Under the pieces are notes generated by a model. That model worked only from the letters and a program-made list of their open reading frames with translations. It searched no databases and was not told the DNA's origin. This document shows positions 21,673 to 34,000 of a DNA stretch of 64,000 nucleotides, one piece after another (within the stretch, counting starts at the first letter, position 1; every line of letters starts with the position of its first letter). The stretch is taken from assembly GCF_019279795.1 (NCBI RefSeq), contig NC_056749.1:575334247-575398246 (forward strand), written 5' to 3'. Source of the stretch: Protopterus annectens. Its lineage: Eukaryota; Chordata; Ceratodontiformes; Protopteridae. The translations under genes and the position numbers were made by a program.

Positions 21673-23470
21673 TATAACTGGTGGTTAGTGTTACTCAGTT
21701 TTAAACCCTGTACCTTAGGTACAAGGAGCAAGAGCCTGACTTCTCTATCCAAACCACCACTTCTGATTCAAAGAGTTGAGCGACCATAGCTTTCAACTGT
21801 CCAGATTTTCACAGAATGTCTGGAATGTTTGGCTCATACTGTTGCTCTGTTCCTCTTAAAATTTGTGTTTTTCTCACAAATCAGTGAGAACTGAATTCAC
21901 TAAATAATGATAGCCATTTAAGTTTTGGTCTTCCTCTCTTTCAGGAAACGCATGCTAACACAATACATTTTATTCTAGCAACTTTTCTAAGATTATACAA
22001 GCAATGGTTAAAATGTGTCCCTGGTTTTGGGACGTTATCACCCCCCCCTCCCACCCAATAAATTTTGGCTTTTTCCAAATTTCTTGTGCTGCATAGTTCT
22101 TCGGGGGGAGAGATGTTTAGTGCTGCTTATGCTAAGTTTGTTTGTGTTGTTAGTAGCACAACAGGTACAATACTTGCTCTTGATGCAGAAGACTGTGGGT
22201 TCTACTCCCACAGTATATAGATGGATTGCTGGTACTGTATGATCTGCTATCCATTCCCTATTGCAATATTACTAGCTTATCATTTTTTAATGTAACATAG
22301 GCAATTTATTCCTCAAGGTCAAGACGCACTTTATTTGTAGATGAAATGATGAAATATAAAGTTGTTTGCTAGCAGCAACCTCTTCATTATTAACAGATCA
22401 CTTTAATGTGGAATTATTTAGATGACTTTTATTTCTGCAGAGACTGTGCATATTTACTGATGCTGGTGGATTGTAGAAATATGAGTAGACTTTTATGATT
22501 GAAATTTTCTGAATTGGGTAGTTTTGTCATTATTGGTTCATGCATTTTGTTTCATTGCTTACTGGAAAAATGTTCAAAACAATAAATTTAAAACATGGTC
22601 TAACAAGTATGCTGTAATATACAAGGAATATAATTTAATACAATCAGGAAGGTGTTATCAAAGAGCACATGCATGTTTCATGTGCAAGTGGCCTATGATT
22701 TGAAAACAGCCCAAAAGTAATCTTTATCTGCCACCGGCCAGATGCATTTTCTTTGAATGTGGGTTTCAATGCTGTTTCAATGAATGTGAGTTTCAATGGC
22801 AGAGAAGTTGTAATACTAAGTCTATTTTCATTGTGAGACTGTATTCCTTTGTTTAGCAGATGTCTATTAGTGTTTGTGCTATAAAATGTAAAATAAAAGT
22901 TTTAAATGAAGTCCAAATAATCATTGTAGTAGTAAAGCAGTATGCACATTACAGTGTTTATGGCAAATGGGGCTAAATAGCCAAGTAATGGGACATTGGA
23001 ATGGCTGCAGGGGGGAAGGCTGTGTATGGGTGGGCCAATTCAACCATGATTTTCTGAGAAGGGCGGCAAGCTCAAAGACAGCCCCGGGCAGCACAAACTC
23101 TAGCTATGCCACTGATCAGAAGGCCATGGAGAATGACTTTTGGAGGTCCTAGCAAACTATAATATTCTTTTACTAAGATTAGAATATTGACTACCATCAA
23201 ATGCCCTACTTTTACCACAAAACCCTCATACTGCAAGTCACCAAAAACAAAATTCTAAGGTTTATCATCTTCTTCCTTCCCAGTGAACATCATTACTACA
23301 CATCTAAAAAAAATGGTTGTCATTTACTACATGGTCTGGGGCCATATTTTGGTTGTCTGTTCTTCAGTCTGTGTTTGAAAGTTGGTATCCCACAATTCCA
23401 TTGGAGTGGGTGGGGGTTACATAATTATGTATGCAAATGTTATGTTAATCAGCATACGGATTTGTACCTA
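21670..23470. other. No gene recognised
   Basis: AT-rich DNA without a supported reading frame. A local duplication GAATGTG(A/G)GTTTCAATG is seen at about 22756-22800. CTAGCTATGCCACTGA at about 23099-23114 resembles a word near 13445. Confidence 0.45.
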
Positions 23471-23484
23471 TTTTTCATGGGCTT

Positions 23485-24051
23485 TTGTCCAGATTTTTGA
23501 TGTCCGAGGATATGAAGGAGTTTACTGAAACCAACAACTCAGGGAAGTTGGCATTGCATAAAAAGGAAAAAAAAACAATGTTAATCGGATCCGAAGTCTT
23601 AGGATCTGATGAGGTAGACCAGTATATGGATGGAACCATTACAGGGACCAAAACTATCAGACCTGGAGAGAGCTTGGGATCTGAAGGAAGCCCCTAGGAA
23701 CTTAGAATCCAAGGCCTTGGATCCAAGTTCCCCATTTTGACTCTGTTTCTCTTCTTCTTCTATTGAGATTGAGCCCAATGGAAATCAGCAAGACCATAGC
23801 TCTCCACTTCTTAAACACTAGAACAAGAGGTCTTGTGAATGCTCTGAAGGACACAAAGGTTGAAATTCAGACAGGGAAGCAAATGCCAACCGCAATCCGC
23901 TGCACCACTCACATCTGAAAAACAAGTCAGTCGCTATTTCTCAACTTCAAACTTTTAATTTTTTGCCAGAAACGCACATCTTTGTGAATGGAAATGGAGC
24001 AGAAACACTAGGCCAGAAACACCAATATTTTGCAAAAATCTGTATATGTAC

Positions 24052-24121
<70 letters not shown>

Positions 24122-24655
24122 AGGAGTTTGAAGTCAGAAACTCAACACACAACACAACATTATTCAATCCTCAAATAATTCCAGTGATTATTAAAAAAAC
24201 ATAAACCCATACAGAATGGACTAAAAAGGGAAGGCAAGAACCTGAGTATTCCATGACAATCCATTACACGTGATACATATCCGGACTTTTGTGACTTCCA
24301 GATGGCCAACCGATCAAAATCACAGGAAAAACACCATGAGACATAGCACAAAAAAACTGGGTAACCAGAATCTTGGAGGGAGGTAGGAAATGGCAGATAT
24401 TTTAGACAATAAACTCATACCAAAGGATGAATTAAAGAATCCCTCACAGCTTGAGACACAGAAATCTTCCATCTGTCCACTTCTAGTGGCAAATGAAATC
24501 TGAGGAGTCAGAGGTAGCATAGTGCATCATGGGAAGAGAAAGAAGCTCAAGATATAGGGTCTGAAGTCTGGAAAATGCAGCTGAGTCTGATCCGAGGATA
24601 TGCTTCGTAACCCATCAGTGAGGAAGAATGAAAAGGACATCAGATACTCTTAGCA
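23485..24655 (-). mobile_element. DIRS-like gag fossil with 5' end
   Basis: GGATCC/GATCTGA-rich DNA at 23585-23730 gives SDP-type words on the minus strand, as in the gag at 5.5-6.3 kb. The right part (24510-24655) aligns with 6765-6905 (shared GTGCAT-ATGGG, GATCCGA, ACCCATCAGTGAGGAA-type words), so both copies keep the same 5' end. It is interrupted by an AC/TA microsatellite at 24050-24118. Broken in many places; no reverse transcriptase is seen. Confidence 0.45.
24050..24118. repeat. (CA)n-(TA)n microsatellite
   Basis: About six CA units and a short CATACA transition are followed by about 25 TA units. Confidence 0.95.
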
Positions 24656-24941
24656 ATTTTAAAAGTGTGATGGATAGCTTTCAGCATGTAAACTTTAATG
24701 AAGTTTGGAATCAGTCACTTTGAAAAATGATTCACACTGGATGAACTTTCTCAGACACAATGACTGGAGTGAAGGACAAGCCCATTCTTCTTATGACAGG
24801 GCACTGCAGTATTGTCTCCAGCTTGGTTCTGTTGATGCAACTCCATACCTGTCTAGGGCAGCTATGATTTATCCTTGACAAATGTGCAGCTTACAGACCA
24901 ACTTTTGCCAGCCGTGATGTATTTAAATCAGGTGGATTAGG

Positions 24942-25045
24942 TCACATATAACTTGGATCTCTGAAATGAAGAGTAGGTTCCTTGCCATTGGAAGTCTTAT
25001 CATCAAAACTATGCCACATTCCATACAGAAAGTAAATCAGGAGCC
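24942..25045 (-). CDS. SLC7A3: SLC7A3 last coding exon (residues 571-604 and stop)
   Basis: Acceptor TTTTCTCTAG, stop TGA at 24944-24942. It codes [16 protein letters not shown] and a short hydrophilic tail ending DPSYM. The tail is shorter than human CAT-3, and the usual IYFGYG is IYFLYG here. The frame and position fit the family end, and no better final exon was found before the DIRS-like fossil at 24655. Confidence 0.85.
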
Positions 25046-28000
25046 CTAGAGAAAAAATATAAAATCACATTATATGCAATTTCTGGATAAAGTAGATTAG
25101 GAACCCTAAATAATAACAATTACAGCAATGTTATATATAGTTTACCTCCAAATACTTGCTAGTCTTATTTTGTAACATACTACATTAAGGGGGTTTATAT
25201 CAGTCCGTCGAAACGGCTGAATATTGAATACCAGATGCTCGAACTGTAAAGTTCGAACACTGGTAATCGCAAAGCCGCAGCCCACCAAATTCTTTCCCAG
25301 GGAAAGAATTCAGTGGGCCGTTTCTGTGGCTTCTCGAGTATCAGGACTGTGGTGAGAAGTTACGGGTTGGGTTCAGGTAAGTGTGCGATTGTGGAGATGT
25401 TAGTGTTAAGGTGCAAGTTAGGTGAGTTAGGGTTAAGGTGTGGGTGTGGTGGGTGTGCAATAGTAAAAGACTTTAGGGTTAGGGCGGGATAGGTGAGTTA
25501 GGGTTAGGGCGCGGGTCAGGTGAATTTGTGATAGTGATGGACCTTAGGGTTAGGGTTTGGGTTAAGGTAAGTGGATAGGTAGTAGTGTATGTACAGTTTA
25601 GTGTAAGGTTAGATGTAGGATTTTGAGTGTATGTATGTAGATTGATGTTGTTTTGGTGTGTTTCTGTTGCGTGTGTGTGTTTCCTGGGGAAAAAAAATCA
25701 CTGTTTTAAGACTTCGATGTTTTTGCAGTTCATGGTTTGAAGTTCGAACATATGGTGTTCCAACTTCAGATGTTTTGATGAACTGATATAGACCCCCATT
25801 AAGGCTGAGACTTTAGGCCATAAATAATATGGAGATTTCATTTAGTATGAATGAACTCATGAAAATTGGTTGAAAATACTCTAACGAATACTTCATATCA
25901 AACTGGCAGCTACAGTAAACAACAAAAACAGCGGTATTGACATTGTCTCACCTCCTTATGCCACAACTTTAGCTTACAACTCAACAAGATAAATTTTTGC
26001 CATTACAAACAAAATAATGCATTCCTACATAACTGCACCAGTCACATTCTGAGAAAATATCTTCCTGTAACACATATGGAGGTCTCCTGCTTTGAATGTC
26101 CTGGACAGAATACATCCAAGGTCTAAAATTGCTTCCTTAGTGATTTACTGTAAGGTGCAGCCCCCCCCCCCCCAACACTTGGAACTCTTCACCATATTAT
26201 TTGCAGTTATTTTCCAGTCACAGCAATTATACTGCGATTATTCTGCCAGGCTATACCAATTATTATTAAAGCCAATGATGCAGCAGCTATCCATTGACTT
26301 TGTTGCTTACTTTTACAATATAGATAACATTTTTTTCCCAATGCTCCTTTCCATGATTGACTATTTGCAGTACTGCTTGTGGTACTAGGCATACAAACGT
26401 GTGCTGCATAAATTACCTTGATGAAGAAAATATTATAGTTATGTCTCTTGCTCACCATAACAGACTAGTTTGGAGGACCACTCAAAACTAAGGACAACAC
26501 CTCTGTAATTCTTGAAAAATACAAAAACAGCCACCGAGTAGTCTCTAAACCACCAAATGGACTTTTTAATGTAGTGAAGCGCTTTTCATCTACCCAAATT
26601 AGTAGACTTCATCAGACAAACATATAAAAACAATGCAACAACCTTTTTAAAAACAAAAAGTGCCAATTCCAAACCAATCTGCTCATATGCTTAATACACC
26701 AGCATTCATTGGAAAATTTAAAGGTACATCACAAATACATTGTGGAAGATGTTAAAAAGTTGTAAAAGTGTATAAAACTTAAAAAATACATTAATATTCC
26801 ACCACCCACATGGAAAGACAGTCCCATACATCATAAATTACATTGCAATAACATGTAAAGAAACAAAAAATAATATAATACTACCAAGTCTTACCTACTT
26901 TGTGTAAAATAGGTTAATTTGTTAATAAATAAAAATAAGTATAAAATAAATAAATAATTAACTAATCACGTGCAATAATGAGAGAAAAATTAATTAATAA
27001 GAAAAAGGAAAAATCTACCAAAGCAAAACTTTTCAACTTTAAAATGCAAGACAAAGAAGTAATCTCAAAACCAGGCAAAGTGTAAGAATTTAACCTCAGC
27101 TGCCATAAAAATTCGCACTTTTCTAACAACAACTGACAAGGTCCACCTTTTCCATCTGTAACTACCTGATCAATAATTTTAAACCAAAAATGGTTGGTCG
27201 GGTACTCATTACAGTGTCTTGCCAATGCATTAGTGTTGCTGTTCTTCTTAATGTGATAAATATGTTCATAAATCCTTTCTTTACGCTTCCTGTCAGTCTT
27301 CCCAACATAAAATGCTGGGCATGACTGACAGGAAGCTAAATAAACCACTGATTTAGAGTTACAGTTGTATCTACCTCTAGCCTTATAAACATAGTGGTTA
27401 ACCATAAAACTAGTACCTGTACCAATATACCTACAGTAATTACAAGATTCACATTTGTAAGTACCCTCAATCCTGTGGAACTTCCTAACGTTGGTTTTGA
27501 CTATGTTCTTCAAATTCCTACCCTTCCTGAAAATTATAGTAGGGTAAGTACCCACCTTCTCCTCTAAGTCTCTTTCATGTAACAGTAAATTCCAGTTCCT
27601 TCTTAAAATATTACTAATCTTACCTGCTTCTGTACAAAAAGGTGTAATAAAACTTTTTTTAAAAAATGGTTTATCAGACTCATCCACACTGTCCAAAGGC
27701 AAGTGGAGAATAGTGGTGAGTTCTATACTGTTTACACCCCCTCCACTGGTATTCTGAGGTCTTCTAGATAAAACTGGGCTGTAAGTCCCACAAAGTCTTT
27801 TGTGCCGTACTTCACCTATCAATTCAAACACTAAACTTTCAGGATAACCTCTACTCAAAAACAAATTTCTTAACAAACTACATTCATCTTCAAAAGTGTT
27901 AATCTCAGTTGTCATCCGAGCTGCTCTTACTAATTGACCTTTTAAGACAGACCTTTTCTGATAGAAAGGGTGACAATTGGTAAAATGTAAAAGAGTGTTT

Positions 28001-31000
28001 GAGTACATAGGTTTCCTGCAAATCTTAGCCAAATACTTCTTTCCAACCAAGTCTTTTTTAAAATCTACATCAAGGAAGTTAATAGTGTCTTCATGAAAGG
28101 TATAAGTAAACCTCAGGAAGGGAGTACTGTTATTCAAATACTCTACAAACACCTTTGCTTCATGTTCATTACCTTCAAACATAGTAAAGATATCATCCAA
28201 ATACCTATTGTATAACTTCACCTTCTTGTACACTTCTTTTTTTAAAATATTCTCAAACTCCCAATGGGACAACACTAAGTTAGCGTAGCTCGCTCCACAC
28301 GGGGAACCCATCGCTACACCAACCACCTGTTTGTAAATTTCACTGTTGAACTTGACAAAATTACTGTTCAAAATAACATCCAGCATCTCCTGAATTAATC
28401 AAATTTCTTTACTATCTGCCCCATAAAATAACAGTCCTTCTGTTACATACTCTAAACCTACATCATGTGGAACAGAAAAATATAGGTCAATGACGACTAT
28501 AGTTAAAAATATTACATTGTCTTGGAACTCAAACCTATCCACTGCTTTTTAAAAAGCCCAATAATCCTTGCAAATCTGGTCTTCCTTAACCACATACGTC
28601 TTTAAAATATAATCTACATACTTAGAACAAGCATATGTGATGGAAGATTTTGCATTAACTAAGGCTCTCATAGGGGGGGATCCTGAAGGTTTTTGTGAAG
28701 TTTAGGTAACCCAAACAAGTTAGGTATTTTCGGGTTCAGGGCCATCAAATAATTATAGATGTCCATACTAACCATGCCTTCAATCAACAAATCCCTAAAA
28801 AAGGAATGCATTTTATTATATACAATGTTCATCTCGTTGACACTAGATCTCATATAAATTTCACTATTCAAGACTTTTAACATTCTAGTTTCATACTGGT
28901 CATTGCCCATAATCACCAGTCCTCTGTAATTCTGAAAGACACATGTTTACAGAACAGGTTAGCAACTTGAAAATTAAAACAAAATACATGAACACCACTC
29001 AGACTTGTTAGTGCACTTATATAAACTGTGCAAAACAGCTCACTCTGATCAAATAGGGAGCTCTACATTAATTAATCAAATGAGGTCTGCTATGACAACA
29101 CAGTATATTGCTTTAGTAACAGAAAGGAAGACACCAACTCTTTTCTATCACCAGAAGAAGTTACAAACATTTCTAAAAACTTAATCTACTGAAATGTACA
29201 AATATTTACCTGTTAACATCCAGACACCAAATCGGGCCCAGGTAGCTAAATCTAGCTGCATCATGAGGTAGAGGTTCACAAACACACTTATTATTGGAAG
29301 AATGGGCAGTAAAGGAACCTACAGAACAGAAAAGTGTCAGACCAAAGTTACTCCTGGTTACCACAAGTACTTTCAAAGTAATTTACTGCATAACTAGTTT
29401 ACAGATATGTTAATACTAATCTACACATTAATCAAAGGAGATGTACTTTTCATCCCGTCAGGAAATCTTTTGACAGGAGCTCCAGCAAAAGTAATGGCCA
29501 TTTTGGGTGAGGGGACCCCAAGAGTCATTTAATCAGAAATGTGTTCTTCAGTAAAAAGTAGTAACTTCACCTTAGAAAAATCAGGGATGTGACTTTACAA
29601 CAAAGAAACTATTGCTAGCAGCAAAATCTTTGCACTTGTATGGAGAAGGCTAAGTTTGATAAGCCTGTCTCCATTTACTGTTTAACTGGAAACTGCATTT
29701 AATTTAATTAAACCAAATCCAGATTACCATGACTGTTTGTAAAAGGCCACATTATGCGTACTTCCTTACCTTGAAGCTGAGGTACACTTTGCTTTCTGGC
29801 TGCCTCCACACTACAGCAGTAACAACTCCAATGAGAACAATCAAAACTACCAACACAGCAATCCACCCTGGGCATCCGTTTAGAATCGGTTTAGAGCACA
29901 ACGCCAGAACAACACACAACACTGTGATTAAAGTGCCTAGAAGATAAATAAAAAACACATCTGAAAACACAGAACAAAAGTAACTGTTGATAAACAACTG
30001 AGATGTTTTTCTTCATCAAATCATAATCATTAACCTTTACAAGGAATTTCTAAGTTTGGGGATTGATGCAAACCACTGAATACACAAACCAGAATACCTT
30101 GCCTAAACTATATATGCGAATACTCCTCCATCACTAGTCACAATTACCAGCCCTTAGATGTTGTTGACAAACACATGGGTCGGGCGTAGTAGTTTATATC
30201 ACTTTGTATGTTTTGTTTCTTGTTTTAATACACTGCATGGATTATAATTGGTTACATCATCATGTACAGATGGATAGTCAAGGTTGCCAACCTCCTGTCT
30301 TGCAAACTATGCATGATCTGAAAAATGTGTTTTGAGCCACAAGTATATCATTCCCTGAAGTAATATTGTATCAAAACTATAGATTGTAAGAGGCTTTACT
30401 CCACCCTCAACTGGACACTTTCAGTCAAGTGCAGTCATGCAGATTCTTGTCTGTGAATCAGGATTTGTGTCTCTGTGCTTTGAGAATTTCTAGTTAATTC
30501 AGTCTCCCACCATTCTCTGTCCTTGAGAATGTCAGGACACTAACTTCCATTTAGCATCCCATTATATAACCAGGTGTAAAAATTATAAAAGTTACAGCCA
30601 AAGTAGACTGGTCTAATTATCAATACAGATAACTATGCAAATATTTCTGCAATACTTACACATTACTGCTGCACAAAAGTAAACTAAACGCCCAGTGGAT
30701 GCTAGTGGATTTTCATTGTTGGGAAAAAATAATGACTTTAGAGTGATCTGTTCATCTCTCTCCATGCTGGCATTGTGCTCTGAAGTGTTCTGGTCAGGCT
30801 GATACCTGCAGTGAGGAAACAAACCACTGTCATTCCTAACGACTACACATGAAGTGTCTGCATGACAGTTTAGCCTATGCTACTGACCAATGAGCTGTGT
30901 GGAGATTCTAAAATAGGTTACAGTCTCAAATTCTCCATCTGCAACATCAAACAAGTCTCTACTATGCAGTGACCTTCACATCAACTCATACCTGTGGGTA

Positions 31001-34000
31001 GTACACCTCATTTCATTTATCAAAGAGAATGTATATTGACACCAAAAATACATCAGCTTCTGGGTTTTAAATATGAGCATCATAGTAATACCTCACCACC
31101 ATGCAGGAGATATTTGTCCCATACCTGAGAATCAGAACACAGACAGCAACAAGGGTATAAGCTAAGAGAGTTCCAATAGACATTAAATCCACAAGAGCCT
31201 TTAGATCGAATAGGCATGCCATCACAACTGCAAGACAAAGCAAACCAGCAGTCAGTGAACCTTAAAGAAAAATATGTCAAATGCACTAACACAAACACTC
31301 ATAGCTTTTTAAACCACATCAACCACTAACAGGCCATGAAGAAAAAAAATACACAGGGTGTAGGGAATGTAAATGCTTTAACACTAACATACGGTCCCCT
31401 CTCATGTTGCTAAAGTACAGTGGGCAGGCACCTTATTCCCAACTGCTTTTCATCCCATTTGAATTTGTTTTACTATTCTATGGCCACAGAAAGACAGTTC
31501 CAGTCCTGCTGAATGAGAACCCAAAGCTGCGAAAAACATATTCCACCTCGAAAGAACATGACAATGGTACCCAAGGCAGATATGGTCATGTTCTCTTCCT
31601 GGTTTATCCTCTCATGTACAGCCCCCCACCCTACACTGTAGGTCATGAGGTGGGATCCACAATGCAGGCAACCTGCAAATTAAAACAGCCATATTAACTA
31701 ACATGTTAATTAAATCAGAGCATAGTGCAACTTCACACTAAACAAAAAAAAAAATGACAGTTTTCAAAAAAACTTTACACAATATGGTATTTACATAAAA
31801 CACAGAAAAAATAATTAGTTAACACTAAGCACAGAAAAGTCTCTGTATAATGACAAAATATGACATATTAAGAATGAAGTACAAAGGTAAACATTTAAGA
31901 TAGAGACGTTTAGATAAGTAATCACCACGTGTTTACTTTGCAGTCACAGTTAGCCTTTACTAACCACTTCAGCCAGCACTTTATGTCTCATCAAATGTAG
32001 CACTATTCATAAAAATGGCAAAGTATAGTCATCCCTGGGATTCATTAGTGCCTACACTAAGTGTACATTAAGTGTACTCCACTCTGAGTAAACAAACAAC
32101 ACAAGTGTAATTTTCATCTTCCTAATTTTAGATTTCCTACTGATTTTCTTGCAGACTTAAATATTTTGAGAGATTCATAAAGGTTACCACAAAGTGTAGA
32201 CTACATGTACATAGTGCAATCTTCCTGAGTGATTAGAAAGCACAAAACATGTGATAGGGATGTTCTTGAATACAGCCTGTGTACAGTTAGTGTAGGTGTT
32301 ACTGAATCTGGCCCTAGTTCCAAGGACTCCACACATTCCAATTGTTTTGTTTCCATGAATCCACCATCACATTAGCTGTTAAGTTTTGAGGCAGAATTAC
32401 AGAAGGCTCTGTTTCTTATATAAACAATGTGGTCTCTACTGTAATGCTGATCGTGTTGAGATTTAAAATATGTAACTTATACATAACATCTTAGATAATG
32501 AGATCTGAAGCATTAATGCTGATGATATGAGACTTAAAATATGTACCTTAAACATAACAGTTCAATGTCATTTTGTGGTTTTCAGACAGTACTGCAGTGA
32601 GCCTTGTGATTATAATTATGTAAGGGGGGGTACTACCATCTCCAAAAAACGACTGCCTCTGGGTCACATCAACACCGTAAAAAAACAACAATCTCAATTA
32701 ATATGGACTTTTGTTAAAAGAGTAACCCTACTGTCCCATGTTGTATCAATGAAAACCAAAATAAAAGTCCAGATTTTTTCAACCCACCACCACCACCACT
32801 GCTGGTGACACCCTGGGACAACTTTTTTGGAGGGATCTGTGCCTTGAAGACTCCTCCAAAAACTACTGCCTCATGGTCAAACCACACTACAAAACAGAAT
32901 TCCAATAACTGAGAATTTTGTTAAAACATCAGTAACTCTACTGATCTGCATTGTATTAATGAAAACCTGAATAATGAGGGAGGGGGTCTGTGTCTCCCAG
33001 ACCCCCCCCCCCCACACACACACACACACACACACATACACTCCACTTATGAAATTGCAGTTACTTCCATGGTCACATAACAGTGTGTGTGCATGCCAGA
33101 AGGAACACCCCCACTGGTTACATCAAATGCACAAGTATTTTTTTGAAGAAAGAGTGACTTAAAACAAAGACAATAACACCATCCATCTTACCTCCATTAA
33201 AATGCTACCCTCATCAAGCAATAATTGCATAAAATGTAAATGCTTTAGCAACACACACCCCTCCATAATAGAATTAAAGGGGAAAAGATACAGAGACAAG
33301 AGAGAAGGACAGAGCACAGAGTGAAACTGTGCTTGGGCCTCACCTGACACAACACTTGAAGCAATTGTTGCAATCACTGGTGTTTTTGTCTTCTTATTGA
33401 CATTGGACAGGAATCGGAAAAGCAGTCCATCTTCTGCCATGGCATAGATTATACGTGGCATTGGTAACATAGATCCCAGCAAGCTGATAAAGGAAATGGA
33501 AGAACTCAGACATGTAATGCCTTCCATCTTGGACCAAACTCTGCCTCTTAACTCATGCTACTTCCACTGTCATTCTTTGGTGTTTTGCATGAAGGTTACT
33601 TGTATGTAACCTCTGCAGTTTACCTTTAGGCAAAAACTACTGCAGAACTAGGTGCCATGCTCAAGTTTACATTTTAGGAAAATAAAACAATGCTCTTTTG
33701 TTTTCTAAAAATACATGTCTGTCTACATTCATTTAAAACAATTGTTTTGTCTTATTAGATAAATAACCTCAAACTGCATACATTTTCATAAAATGCTGAA
33801 ATACAGATAACAAAAAAAATTCTCTTTCAGCAAATACACAGACAAAATGTATGTATTTTCATGGGAATAAAAATGGTAAAAATTAAATAATTTGATATCA
33901 TGGTTTCATGGTATATCAGAGGACAATGTAAAATGTTTAGCTATAAAAAATCGTTTAGAACCAAAGTTAAGCATAAAGGGAAAAATAAGAAAGAGAGGAG

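Larger units (their letters stand above)
26480..28960 (-). mobile_element. Penelope-like element with GIY-YIG nuclease (Neptune-like)
   Basis: Same strand as SLC7A3, in its last intron. The parts in order on the minus strand are: N-terminal reverse transcriptase piece (28916-28668; [16 protein letters not shown]), palm, a long open frame with the rest of the reverse transcriptase and the GIY-YIG nuclease (28386-26962), an AT-rich 3' untranslated region, and a hammerhead-like motif (about 26626-26560). Penelope-like elements prime reverse transcription at nicks made by the GIY-YIG domain. The Cys-rich linker before the nuclease (CESCNYC) points to the Neptune group. A few breaks lie in the upstream half. 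Confidence 0.85.

Noticed and set aside
25380-25600. True interstitial telomere from an end fusion
   Set aside because: TTAGGG words are interspersed and lie wholly within an element with inverted ends and target duplication, so a transposon explains them better.
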